Source: Sphingomonas glacialis (lineage in GTDB: Bacteria > Pseudomonadota > Alphaproteobacteria > Sphingomonadales > Sphingomonadaceae). Taken from it: a stretch of 64,000 bases of DNA. The position numbers and the translations under genes are program-made. The stretch covers positions 744,001 through 808,000 of the forward strand of contig NZ_BNAQ01000001.1 of the NCBI RefSeq assembly GCF_014653575.1, written 5' to 3'. The notes beneath the pieces are model-generated. The model was given only the letters and a program-made list of their open reading frames with translations, was not told the DNA's origin and made no database searches. Positions within the stretch are counted from its first letter, which is position 1. Every line of letters starts with the position of its first letter. Shown piece after piece: positions 18,344 through 26,696 of the stretch.

Positions 18344-19170
18344 GGCTCTGTCAGACCAACGAGGCGTTCGCTACCGTGGCCCAATGAGCCGCAAATCGAG
18401 AGCCCTGCCCCCCAGCCCGTTCCGCCGGTTTAACTCGTCACCCGAGGTGATCCGGCTGGTGGTGATGATGTATGTGCGGTTCCCGCTATCGCTTCGAAAC
18501 GTCGAGGATCTGCTGTTCGAGCGCGGAATCGACATTTGCCATGAGACAGTGCGGCAATGGTGGGGGCGGTTCGGCCCGATCTTCGCCGGCGACATCCGGC
18601 GGCAGCGGGTCAACCGGATGCGCGGCTTCCGACACTGGCGCTGGCATCTCGACGAGATGTACGTGAAGCTCAATGGCGAGATGGTTTACCTCTGGCGCGC
18701 GGTCGATCACGAAGGCGAGATCCTCGAAAGCTTTGTCACCAGGACGCGCGACAAAGCCGCAGCGCTGACTTTCATGAAAAAGACCCTTAAGCGCCATGGC
18801 TCGCCGGAGGCGATCAGGACCGATGGCCTTCGCTCCTATCGCGCAGCGATGAGGGACCTTGGGAACGAGGAGAAGCAGGAGGTCGCTCGCTGGGCCAATA
18901 ACCGGGTGGAAAACAGCCACCTGCCCTTCCGACGACGAGAGCGGGCGATGCTTAGGTTCAGGCAGATGAAGACCCTACAAAAGTTCGCCAGCGTACATGC
19001 AAACGTGCACAACCATTTCAATCTCGAACGCCATCTCGTTGACCGCAAAACCTACAAACAACGCCGCTCAGCCGCACAGGCCGAGTGGCAGTCAGTTATG
19101 GGATAAGGCCCGCGCGCAAAAGTCCGACATGCATCGTGGAGAGAGCGGTTCGCGTTAGACTGACAGCACC
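18344..19170 (+). mobile_element. IS6-family insertion sequence, copy 2
   Basis: A second 827-base element in the same orientation, only eight bases after copy 1. Ends are GGCTCTGTCAGACC on the left and (read inward) GGTGCTGTCAGTCTAAC on the right. Flanks GGCACGTG and ACGCCGAG differ. The right end cuts directly into a LacI-type regulator gene. Confidence 0.9.
18384..19106 (+). CDS. IS6-family transposase, copy 2
   Basis: A 240-residue transposase with the same DDE residues (LDEMYVK, RTDGLRSY, RVENSHLP) as copy 1. Differences include a Gly for Ala in the segment before DIRRQ, Tyr for His after GEM, Lys for Glu in FMKKTLK and Arg for His in RSYRAAM. The divergence shows the pair did not arise by a very recent tandem duplication of one element. 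It appears intact. Confidence 0.95.
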   Translation: MSRKSRALPPSPFRRFNSSPEVIRLVVMMYVRFPLSLRNVEDLLFERGIDICHETVRQWWGRFGPIFAGDIRRQRVNRMRGFRHWRWHLDEMYVKLNGEMVYLWRAVDHEGEILESFVTRTRDKAAALTFMKKTLKRHGSPEAIRTDGLRSYRAAMRDLGNEEKQEVARWANNRVENSHLPFRRRERAMLRFRQMKTLQKFASVHANVHNHFNLERHLVDRKTYKQRRSAAQAEWQSVMG

Positions 19171-19946
19171 ACGCCGAGGCTTCCGCGCGCGGGTTGCAGC
19201 TGCTGCTGTCGAACATGCACGGCGATCACCGCGGGACTGAGACTTTGCGCTTCATGCGCGGGCGTGTCGACGCCCTGATCATCATGGCGCCCGATATCGA
19301 CCCCGAGCGCCTGCTCGCGCATATCCCGGCGAGTTTGCCGACGGTCCTCATCAGCTGTCCCGACGTCGCGGCGGACCATCCGCAGTTCCGCATCGATAAT
19401 GTCGCCGCCGCCGATGCGATGGTCGAGCATTTGGTCGCGTCCGGGCGGCGGCGCATCGTCCACCTCTCTGGCCCGCGCGGCAACCGCGATGCCGAGGAGC
19501 GCATCGTCGGCTATCGGGCTGCGATGACCCGCCACGGCCTCAACCCGCGCGTCCTGACGGGCGATTTCGACGAGGAATCGGGGACAGCTGCCGCACAGGC
19601 GCTGCTCGGAGACGTCGAGGGGCCCGATGCGCTGTTCGCGGCGAACGACATGATGGCGATCGGCGCGCTCGTCGTTTTTCAGCGCGCCGGGCTTAACGTG
19701 CCCGACGACATCGCCGTCGCGGGGTTCGACGATATCCCGCTCGCCCGCTTCGTCACTCCGGCCCTCACCACGATGCGTGTGGGGATTGCGGAGATCGGCG
19801 CCGAGGCGGTGTCGCGCGCGGCGGCGATTCTCGCCGGGGGGAACGACACCGGGATTCGCTGGGTTGCGCCGCAGATCAGGCAGCGTGCGAGCACGATCAG
19901 CGGTACTGCCGATACGCCGCCGCCGGCGCCGCACAACATCTCCTGA
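19171..19946 (+). pseudogene. LacI-family regulator lacking its DNA-binding domain
   Basis: Only the periplasmic-binding-protein-like sensor domain remains. The frame is open right up to the IS end, beginning with residues read as AEASARGLQLLLSN, where a complete LacI protein would already be past its helix-turn-helix and first strand. Family features follow: VDALIIMAPD, DNVAAADAMVEHLV, GRRRIVHLSGP, FAANDMMAIGAL and the VAGFDDIPLARFVTPALTT segment near the end. Roughly the first 80-90 residues are missing. It probably once regulated the adjoining sugar locus. With no own start or promoter it is likely dead, though a TTG at 19194 could in theory begin a fragment. Confidence 0.88.
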
Positions 19947-20026
19947 CGGTCAATAGACCAAGGTCCCGTGTGACATGCTCCCCAGAAATCATGCCATTGG
20001 TACGTTAGCTCGTCAGATGGAGACGA

Positions 20027-20293
20027 GTGATGCAGCGAGGCCGATTTACCGAGGATCAGATCATTGCCGTGCTACGCGAGCATGAGGCTGGCGTGAAGAC
20101 CGCCGACCTGTGCCGCAAGCACGGGATCAGCGATGCGACGTTTCACACCTGGAAGTCGAAGTATGGCGGGCTGACGGTGTCCGATGCTGCGCGATTGCGT
20201 GCGCGCGAGGAAGAGAACCGACGGCTGAAGAAGCTGCTGGCGGAGTCGATGCTGAACGTGTCGGCGTTGAAGGATCTGCTGGGAAAAAACTGA
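20027..20293 (+). CDS. IS3-family transposase OrfA
   Basis: A helix-turn-helix protein of 88 residues. It begins with RGRFTEDQIIAVLREHEAG, continues with the recognition region KTADLCRKHGISDATFHTWKSKYGG, and ends with a leucine-rich coiled segment (EENRRLKKLLAES) for OrfA/OrfB pairing. The frame is intact, but with orfB broken the element should not move by itself. Confidence 0.88.
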   Translation: MMQRGRFTEDQIIAVLREHEAGVKTADLCRKHGISDATFHTWKSKYGGLTVSDAARLRAREEENRRLKKLLAESMLNVSALKDLLGKN

Positions 20294-20920
20294 CCCGGTC
20301 TGCGGCGCGCTACGTTGCGGTGGAGAAGCTGATGGCCGACCACGGCTTCTCGTAAGCGTCGCGCCTGCAGGCTGGTCGGGGTCAATCGGTCGGCATGGCA
20401 ATAAGAGCCGCTGCGCGGAAGGGACGACGTTGTCCGCGAGCGGATGCGCGAGATCGCCAATGAGCGCCGCCGGTTCGGCTATCGGCGGCTGGCGATCCTG
20501 CTCAAGCGTGAGGGCGTCGATACCTCTTTGTCGGGCCGGCGGGTCGTTCGCGAGCTGGGCGCCATCGCCGAACGTCGTGGGCTGCCGTGCGCGGTGTTCA
20601 GCGACAATGGCCCCGAGCTCACCCGTCACACCGTCCTCCCCTGGTGCCAGGAGACAGGGGTCGAATGGCATTACATTGCGCCGGGCAAGCCGCAGCAGAA
20701 CGGCTTGGTCGAGAGCTTTAATGGTCGCTTGCGCGACGGGTGCTTGAACGAGCACCGGTTCTCATCGCTGGCTGCGGCGAGACGGATCATTGCGGCATGG
20801 CGGACGGACCAAAACAATGTGGGTCCGCACCGCAGCCTTGGCGGGTTGGCACTCGCCGAGTTTACCAACCGCCCCAGCCAAGGGCATACGGACACCAAAG
20901 CTAAGGTATCAGCGGCCTGA
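20290..20920 (+). pseudogene. IS3-family transposase OrfB, degenerate
   Basis: Fragments of the integrase subunit lie in several frames. A TAA at 20353 interrupts MADHGFS, and another in-frame stop follows the RSAWQ-like segment. The later part (from MREIANERRRFGYRRL) joins FGYRRLAILLKREG directly to VDTSLSGRRVVRELG, so the middle of the protein with the first catalytic Asp is deleted. The second Asp (FSDNGPELT) and the final Glu region (QNGLVESFNGRLRD) remain. It is non-functional. Confidence 0.85.
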
Positions 20921-20932
20921 GAATGGGGAGCA

Positions 20933-21028
20933 CGGGGCAGATGAGGACCCTACAGAAGTTCGCTTCGGTCCATGCCAACGTCCACAACAACTTCAATCAC
21001 GAACGCCATCTCATTGATCGCCACACTG
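20933..21028 (+). pseudogene. C-terminal fragment of a third IS6-family transposase
   Basis: The plus-strand translation QMRTLQKFASVHANV, then HNNFNHERHLIDRHT, matches the transposase C-terminus of the two IS6 copies upstream with several differences. Nothing of the rest of that element is present. It abuts the truncated right end of the IS3 remnant, pointing to past recombination or deletion here. Confidence 0.75.
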
Positions 21029-21138
21029 GGGATAATCGTGCGCGCGCATGTGCTCTCACCGCCCGTCTATTATGGCTACCGATCGCTGCCTGTTACCCAA
21101 AAATACCCCCAAAGCATCGGCACTCTATCGGGTTGAAC

Positions 21139-21152
21139 TTGATCTAGATCAT
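21139..21152. promoter_or_regulatory. FNR/CRP-type operator upstream of the globin gene
   Basis: TTGATCTAGATCAT fits the FNR-type palindrome TTGAT-N4-ATCAA at nine of ten specified positions. A -10-like TATCAT at 21173-21178 puts the site about 40 bases before the likely transcription start, the usual place for class II activation. This suggests oxygen- or NO-dependent control of the globin gene. Confidence 0.6.
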
Positions 21153-21283
21153 TGACGCGCAAGATTGTTCTGTATCATGATTTTCTGCCAGGCTGCGAGC
21201 TTGGCGGGTCAAGATGGCAGCGGGGTAATCGGACACTGAAATGATGGAATATCGAACGATATAATCCGAGAGGAGCAGCGAAG

Positions 21284-21703
21284 GTGGCTTTAACTCCAGA
21301 GCAGGTTCAGCTCGTGAAGGACAGCTACTCGCTGATTTGCAAGCATTCCGAACCGTATTCTATCCTCTTCTATCACCAGCTATTCCTGAAGCATCCGTTC
21401 GTACGCGCGCTATTTCCTGACGAATTGGCGCACCAAACGAGTGTATTCAAGCAAACCATCGATGTCTTGGTCGAAAACATCGCTGACCTTGCCCGCATGC
21501 GTCCGACCTTGGCGACCTTGGCCAGACAGCATGTTCAGTACGGTGTCGACACATACCAATATGCGATCGTCGGAGCCGTGCTGATCGATACGTTCGCAGA
21601 AATTCTGGAGAGCCGTTTCACTTCGGAGGCCCGTAAAGCTTGGGAAGCGCTCTATGCGGAGACTGCGGCCATCATGATATCGGAGTCCAGCACGGGACAT
21701 TAG
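21284..21703 (+). CDS. Single-domain bacterial globin
   Basis: A haem protein of 139 residues resembling Vitreoscilla haemoglobin and the globin domain of flavohaemoglobins. It starts at GTG 21284, eight bases after GAGAGGAG. The opening LTPEQVQLVKDSY is the usual A helix, and LARQHVQYGV holds the proximal His. The C-terminal part is shorter than in flavohaemoglobin and no reductase domain is present, so it depends on another electron donor if it detoxifies NO. The region before it includes an FNR-like site, in line with micro-aerobic or NO-linked expression. It stands alone between the IS remnants and a convergent operon. Confidence 0.88.
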   Translation: MALTPEQVQLVKDSYSLICKHSEPYSILFYHQLFLKHPFVRALFPDELAHQTSVFKQTIDVLVENIADLARMRPTLATLARQHVQYGVDTYQYAIVGAVLIDTFAEILESRFTSEARKAWEALYAETAAIMISESSTGH

Positions 21704-21804
21704 CGCAGAACGCCAGGGTCGCTCGCACGCCTGCATCGGCCATCCTGCCCGGCGCGTAGACCGACACGATCGCGGGCGGGACACCGACCGCGATAGCCTT
21801 CCCC

Positions 21805-22326
21805 TCATCGACGGCGATGGCGCCAGGCCGCATACACGCCTGCGACCATATCGTAGGGGATCGCCGCGGCCTCGCGCATCCACATCTTGGCCTGCAACGG
21901 CCTTGGCCCGCGCGCGACCATCCGCACTGGACGGCTGGCAAGGCCCAGCAACGCAAACAGCATCCGCACGCGGGGCTGGTGGTACGCATCGGTACAAGTC
22001 CGGATCGCCGTATAGCCGTGACGCCTCGCATAGCCCGCAGCCGCGCGAACCGTCTGGAGCGTGTCCATGCTCACGTCATCGAGGATCAGCCGATCGCGCG
22101 CGACGGTGCCGTGCAGCAGCTCGGCCATCACCGCCGCCTCGGACGGTGGATAGGTGCCCACCCCGCCCGAGAGGAACAGGTCGGTGCGCGGATCCGCTTC
22201 GGCAACCGCAGCGGCATAACCGACGCGGCGCGCGAGTGCGGGGCTAGCCGTCCCATCGGCCCGCACGGCAGCCCCGAACACCACAACGAGGGTGCGCGCG
22301 GGCGCCTCAGGTCTGTCGATCGTCAT
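21805..22326 (-). CDS. YdcF-like DUF218 protein
   Basis: A 173-residue protein of the DUF218/YdcF family, whose members are linked to envelope metabolism or nucleotide binding without a firm reaction. Family features are VVFGAAVRADGTASPALARRV, the LSGGVG turn, PSEAAVM and TDAYHQPRVRMLF. No signal peptide or membrane helix is evident. Its ATG overlaps the photolyase stop (ATGA), so it is the last gene of the phosphate/photolyase operon and probably translationally coupled. Function unknown. Confidence 0.82.
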   Translation of the reverse strand: MTIDRPEAPARTLVVVFGAAVRADGTASPALARRVGYAAAVAEADPRTDLFLSGGVGTYPPSEAAVMAELLHGTVARDRLILDDVSMDTLQTVRAAAGYARRHGYTAIRTCTDAYHQPRVRMLFALLGLASRPVRMVARGPRPLQAKMWMREAAAIPYDMVAGVYAAWRHRRR

Positions 22327-23894
22327 CGCGCGTTCGATCCGCTACCCCGCGCCCACCCTTTCGCCGCCGGTACGAGCGTCGCGAGGAAAGCCTGCGCGCT
22401 CGCCCGATACGCGTCGCGCACCTCGGGCTTCATCCGGTTCCACGTCGCGTACATGTTCGCCATGCGGTGATTGCGCCCGAACAGACGTTCGTGCCGCGCG
22501 AGAAAATCCCAATACAGCGCATTGAACGGGCAAGCGTCGGGCCCGACTTTCTTTTTCACATCGTAGCGGCATTTGCCGCAATGGTCGGACATCCGGTCGA
22601 TATACGCGCCGCCCCCGGCATAGGGCTTGGTCGCGAGCCGGCCTCCATCGGCGTGCTGGCTCATGCCGATGACGTTGGGCAGTTCGACCCATTCATAGGC
22701 ATCGGCATAGACGACGAGGAACCAGTCGGCGACGTCCTGCGGCCGCACGCCGGCGAGCATCGCGAAATTGCCGAGCACCATCAGCCGCTGGATATGATGC
22801 GCATAGGCATTGTCGCGCGTGTTGCGCACCGCCTCGGCAAGGCACAGCATCTGCGTGTCGCCGGTCCAGTAGAAATCGGGCAGCGGCCGCGTCGCCTCGA
22901 GCGCGTTCGCGGCTGCGACGTCGGGCATCTCGAGCCAGTAATAGCCGCGGACATATTCGCGCCAGCCGATGATCTGGCGAATGAAACCCTCCGCCGCGTT
23001 GAGCGGAACGCTCCCCGCGGCATAGGCGTCGGCGGCGGCCTGCGCGACCTCGAGCGGGGTCAGCAGCCCGATATTTAGCGCGGGGCTGAGCCAACTATGG
23101 TAGAGCCAGTCCTGCCCCGTCACCATCGCGTCCTGATACGTGCCGAAATCGGGGAGCGCGGTCTTGACGAAATGCGCGAGCGCCTCGCGCGCCTGCGCGG
23201 CGGTCACCGGCAAGGCGAACTGCTCCAGCCGCCCGAAATGCTCGGCAAAGCGATCGGCGACCAGCGCCATCACCGCCTGCGTCGTCTCGTCGGGCGCGAA
23301 ATGCATTGGCTCGGGATAATTGAGCCCGCGCTTGGGCGGTGCGCGATTGTCCTTGTCGAGGTTCCAGCGGCCGCCCTCGGGCTTGTCGTCGGGCGTCATC
23401 AGCAGGCCGGTCTTGCGGCGCATCTCGCGATAGAAATATTCCATCACGAGCTCGCTGCGCGCCTGTGCCCAGGTCTGGAATTCGAGGATGCCGCAGATGA
23501 AACGATCGTCGATCAGCACGTCGACGCGAAGCCCGAACCGCTCGGCCCAGCCGTCGATCATGGTGCGCACGCGCCATTCGCCGGGCTCGACGACCCGGAT
23601 CGCGCTCGGCCGATGCCGATCGACCGCGCGCGCGACTTCGCCCGAGAAACTCCCACTGTTGGCGGGATCGTCGAGCCGGATGTAATCGACGCTCCATCCC
23701 GCCGCGCGCAGTTCGTCGGCAAAGTGCCGCATCGCCGAAAAGATCAGCGCGATCTTGCGCTTGTGGTGGCGGACATAGGTCGTCTCGTCGGCGACCTCCA
23801 TCAGCAGCACGACGGTGCCGTCTTTCGGCACGCCGTGCAGCGAGGCGATGGTGTGCGACAGCTGGTCGCCGAGGATCGGAACGAGGATGGTCAT
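22323..23894 (-). CDS. Iron-sulfur cryptochrome / (6-4) photolyase (FeS-BCP)
   Basis: A 523-residue flavoprotein of the bacterial FeS-BCP clade typified by Agrobacterium PhrB, which repairs (6-4) photoproducts with light. I start at ATG 23894 because MTILVPILGDQLS is the usual N-terminus; the open frame upstream is only read-through opposite pit. The four cluster cysteines are C351 (TQMLCLAEA), C439 and C442 (DHCGKCRY) and C455 (GPDACPF), each exactly one position later than in PhrB. The FAD region includes IIGWREYVRGYYW and AYAHHIQRLMVLGNFAML. The antenna domain would bind a lumazine in relatives. It lies downstream of pit, 53 bases apart, and overlaps ydcF. Confidence 0.94.
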   Translation of the reverse strand: MTILVPILGDQLSHTIASLHGVPKDGTVVLLMEVADETTYVRHHKRKIALIFSAMRHFADELRAAGWSVDYIRLDDPANSGSFSGEVARAVDRHRPSAIRVVEPGEWRVRTMIDGWAERFGLRVDVLIDDRFICGILEFQTWAQARSELVMEYFYREMRRKTGLLMTPDDKPEGGRWNLDKDNRAPPKRGLNYPEPMHFAPDETTQAVMALVADRFAEHFGRLEQFALPVTAAQAREALAHFVKTALPDFGTYQDAMVTGQDWLYHSWLSPALNIGLLTPLEVAQAAADAYAAGSVPLNAAEGFIRQIIGWREYVRGYYWLEMPDVAAANALEATRPLPDFYWTGDTQMLCLAEAVRNTRDNAYAHHIQRLMVLGNFAMLAGVRPQDVADWFLVVYADAYEWVELPNVIGMSQHADGGRLATKPYAGGGAYIDRMSDHCGKCRYDVKKKVGPDACPFNALYWDFLARHERLFGRNHRMANMYATWNRMKPEVRDAYRASAQAFLATLVPAAKGWARGSGSNAR

Positions 23895-23947
23895 CGCACT
23901 CCAACGTCCGGAATCGCGCCGGGATGCACCACGCCGCGATTGGACGC

Positions 23948-24961
23948 TCAGAACAGCGTCGTCAGCATGTAGAAGGCCGCGCCGACCGCCGCCGAGGCGG
24001 GGATCGTGATGATCCACGCGACCAGCACGTTCTGCGCCACGCCCCACCGCACCGCCGACGCGCGCCTGGCGACGCCGGCACCGATGATGCAGCCCGTGAT
24101 CGTATGCGTCGTCGAGACGGGAATCCCGAGCAGCGACGCCGCGAACACCATCACGGACCCGCCGAGCGAGGCGCTGAACCCCTGGTGCTGCGACAATTTG
24201 GTGATGCGCGAGCCCATCGTCTCGATGATCTTCCACCCGCCGGTCAGCGTGCCGAGCCCCATCGCGACGTAGCAGCTGATCGCCACCCAATGCGGCACTT
24301 CGAAATCGCCGTGGAGATAGCCGGTCGAGAACAGCAGGACGGTGATGATCCCCATCGTCTTCTGCGCATCGTTGAGCCCGTGGCTGAGCGAATAGGTGCC
24401 CGACGAGATCAAGTGCAGCGCGCGGAACGAGCGCTCCGCAGTGCGATGCGTGGCGCGGCTGAACAGCCAGCTCGACACCAGCATGATCAGCATCGACAGG
24501 ATCATGCCGAGCACCGGCGACAGCACGATCGCGATCAGCGTCTTGTTGAGTCCGCTCCACTGCACCCCGGTGATGCCCGCATGCGCGACTCCCGACCCGA
24601 TCATCCCGCCGACCAGCGCGTGGCTCGACGACGAGGGAATGCCCTTGAGCCAGGTCACGACGTTCCAGAACATCGCGCCGACCAGCGCGCCGAACACCAC
24701 CGCCGGGGTCACCAGTTCCTGCGCGATCAGCCCCTTGCCGATCGTCGAGGCGACCGCGTGCAGGCTCGGAAAGGTGATCGTCAGGAAATAGGCGGCGAAG
24801 TTGAAGAAGCCTGCGAACAGCACGGCGTGGACGGGTTTGAGCAACCGCGTCGACACGACCGTCGCGATCGAATTCGCCGCGTCGTGCAACCCGTTGAGGA
24901 AGTCGAACGCGAGCGCGACGGCGATCAGGCCGATCAGCAAGGGCAAGGCTAAGGTGTACAT
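23948..24961 (-). CDS. pit: PiT-family inorganic phosphate transporter
   Basis: Inner-membrane low-affinity phosphate symporter, 337 residues, about ten hydrophobic segments. The two inverted PiT repeats are clear: FDFLNGLHDAANSIA with GIPSSSSHALVGG in the first half, and SHGLNDAQKTMG with GIPVSTTHTITG in the second. It starts nine bases after the upstream DUF47 protein, whose family normally regulates this transporter. The whole group runs on the minus strand with very short gaps and is one operon. Confidence 0.93.
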   Translation of the reverse strand: MYTLALPLLIGLIAVALAFDFLNGLHDAANSIATVVSTRLLKPVHAVLFAGFFNFAAYFLTITFPSLHAVASTIGKGLIAQELVTPAVVFGALVGAMFWNVVTWLKGIPSSSSHALVGGMIGSGVAHAGITGVQWSGLNKTLIAIVLSPVLGMILSMLIMLVSSWLFSRATHRTAERSFRALHLISSGTYSLSHGLNDAQKTMGIITVLLFSTGYLHGDFEVPHWVAISCYVAMGLGTLTGGWKIIETMGSRITKLSQHQGFSASLGGSVMVFAASLLGIPVSTTHTITGCIIGAGVARRASAVRWGVAQNVLVAWIITIPASAAVGAAFYMLTTLF

Positions 24962-24969
24962 CGATCTGG

Positions 24970-26103
24970 TCAGGCGTGATCGATGACGATGCCATCGATT
25001 TCGTTGGCGACGTGTTTGAAGGCGGCGACGATCCGTTCGAGATGCTTGTACACCTCGCGTTGCACGATGAAGCCGAGCGTGTCGCTCGCGCCGAGTTCCT
25101 TGAACGCGCGCTTTACGCCGTTGGCGTGGATCGCGTCGGCCTGGCTCTCCATGCGGACCATCCGCTCGGTCAGTTCGTGCAGCCGCCCGCCATTCCTCCC
25201 AACGTCGCGCAGCAGCGGCATCGCCTCGGCGGTGAGCCGCGCGGCATCGACGATGATCGCGGCCATGTCGGTCATTTCCTGAGTGAAGTGCGCGACCTCG
25301 TACAGGTCGATCGCTTGCACCGCGGCCTGCATCTCGTCGATCGAATCGTCCATCGCGCCGATCAGGCTGGTGATCGCGCCGCGATCGAACGGCGTGAGGA
25401 AGGTCCGCCGCACCGTCAGCAGCATCTCGCGCGTGATGTCGTCGGCGTCGTGCTCACGCTCGATCACTTCGCGGATATGGTCGGCGGCGCCGCCGGTGCC
25501 GTTGCGCAGCAACCGCGCGACCGCGTCGGCCGCGGCGCCGATCGCGACGGCGTGCGCTTCGAACAGCTCGAAGAAATTGCCGGTGCGCGGCAGGAGGCGT
25601 TGGAACCAAGCGAACATCGGACGGACTTTCGTAGTTTTGGCAACGGCCGCAAGCACACCCTTGCGCTCTGCGGCGGTCTTGAATTCGGCGGGGCCGAACG
25701 AGCGGATGAGATCGCGCAGATCGCTTTCATCGACCGCGTCCGCGGCGTCGGGGAGCGAGAACCAGCGGCGTTCGCGCTGCGACTGTTCCTTCCACACGTC
25801 GTGCTCGCGCGTCACCGCCAACGGGAAGACGTCGACATCGAGCATCAGCGAGGCGCCGTTGCCCTTGCGCTTGCGATAGCGGTACGATCCGAGCGGGGTC
25901 GGGCAGACGAGACCGCTGACGCCGGCCTCCTCCTCGGCCTCGACTGCGGCGGCCCGGTGGGACGCCATCCCGGTCATCGGATTTCCCTTCGGAATGACCC
26001 ATCGCTTGCTTTCGCGCGAGGTGACCAGCAACACGCGCACGGGCGCGTCGATTCTGGTCCCTTCGGTGCGATAGGGCAGTGCTGCAATCTGGCGGATGAT
26101 CAG
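24970..26103 (-). CDS. NUDIX hydrolase fused to a DUF47 (PhoU-like) PiT-accessory protein
   Basis: One uninterrupted frame encodes two domains. The first (about 160 residues) is a NUDIX fold with VLLVTSRESKRWVIPKGNPMTG and the Nudix-box end AAAVEAEEEAGVSG, of the kind related to diphosphoinositol-polyphosphate and dinucleoside-polyphosphate hydrolases; the metal-binding glutamates are kept. After a linker ending in KTTKVRP comes a complete DUF47 domain from MFAWFQRLLPRTGNFFELF to the stop. DUF47 proteins are helical PhoU relatives that partner PiT, encoded next door. The start is uncertain: the frame extends to GTG 26190, but NUDIX similarity begins near LIIRQIAALPYR, so I use the CTG at 26103, next to AAGGGAG. 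ATG 25617 could give DUF47 alone but lacks a good ribosome site. Confidence 0.75.
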   Translation of the reverse strand: MIIRQIAALPYRTEGTRIDAPVRVLLVTSRESKRWVIPKGNPMTGMASHRAAAVEAEEEAGVSGLVCPTPLGSYRYRKRKGNGASLMLDVDVFPLAVTREHDVWKEQSQRERRWFSLPDAADAVDESDLRDLIRSFGPAEFKTAAERKGVLAAVAKTTKVRPMFAWFQRLLPRTGNFFELFEAHAVAIGAAADAVARLLRNGTGGAADHIREVIEREHDADDITREMLLTVRRTFLTPFDRGAITSLIGAMDDSIDEMQAAVQAIDLYEVAHFTQEMTDMAAIIVDAARLTAEAMPLLRDVGRNGGRLHELTERMVRMESQADAIHANGVKRAFKELGASDTLGFIVQREVYKHLERIVAAFKHVANEIDGIVIDHA

Positions 26104-26323
26104 GCTCCCTTTGTTGCACCCCCGTATCGGACCGCCACGACGCCGCCAATCCCATGGGCGGCATCGTCGCTGCGGTTGGATGGGTCGCACGACGATCGCT
26201 CGCTACCGCCGAATCGACGCATATTCCACCGCAGACTTGCGTCTCGCGTGCGCTCCGGCGATGTCGGGCCAAGCCGTTCGTTGGAAACGGTACAGGAGCA
26301 GAGCAGCAAAAGATGCGAATCCC

Positions 26324-26554
26324 ATGACTGCGCGGTCCCTGTCGCCGTCCGAGCCTGCCGTCCTGTTTCGCTCGCGCGCCGAATGGCCCGACGAGATCGA
26401 GCGGGCCGTGCTCGAGCAGATTGGCGACGGCCCTCTGGCCAAGATGATCCGCATCGCGATGACCGATCCCGATGAAGAGCTGTGGCGCTATTCGATCAGC
26501 GTGTCGGGACAGACGATCGCGGGGAAAGCGATCCGCGCTTTGGAGCTTCAATAA
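26324..26554 (+). CDS. Small hypothetical protein
   Basis: A 76-residue frame from ATG 26324, divergent from the NUDIX-DUF47 gene. The composition looks protein-like, with charged helical stretches (SRAEWPDEIERAVLEQIGDG and DPDEELWRYSISVSG), no signal and no membrane segment. I do not recognise a family. The ribosome site is weak, since the only AGGAG lies near 26293, about 27 bases ahead. It might begin further upstream in the same frame. Confidence 0.5.
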   Translation: MTARSLSPSEPAVLFRSRAEWPDEIERAVLEQIGDGPLAKMIRIAMTDPDEELWRYSISVSGQTIAGKAIRALELQ

Positions 26555-26696
26555 AGCGGCCACTACAACGCGGCCTTGAGCGTCCCCGCCTGAGATGTTC
26601 GAGATTGACGCAGTGCAGCATCGCACCTACCAGCCCGCGCTCCCAACCTCGCTAAGCCCGATCAGGCGCAGCTTTGCTCAGCGCCGGAGGCGCCGC

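Larger units (their letters stand above)
19971..20932 (+). mobile_element. IS3-family insertion sequence remnant
   Basis: The left end TGACATGCTCCCCAGA matches, inverted, the sequence ATGGGGAGCA ending at 20932; the last few bases of the right repeat are missing where an IS6 fragment begins. Inside are an intact orfA and a ruined orfB. The element starts 25 bases after the LacI remnant. Confidence 0.75.

Noticed and set aside
17501..19178. Target-site duplication around the IS6 pair
   Set aside because: The outer flanks TGCTAACC and ACGCCGAG and the middle GGCACGTG are all different, so none is present.
23895..24995. Upstream extension of the photolyase frame to 24995
   Set aside because: The extension lies over the pit gene in another frame and reads as Arg-rich nonsense; the photolyase family starts at MTILVPILGDQ.
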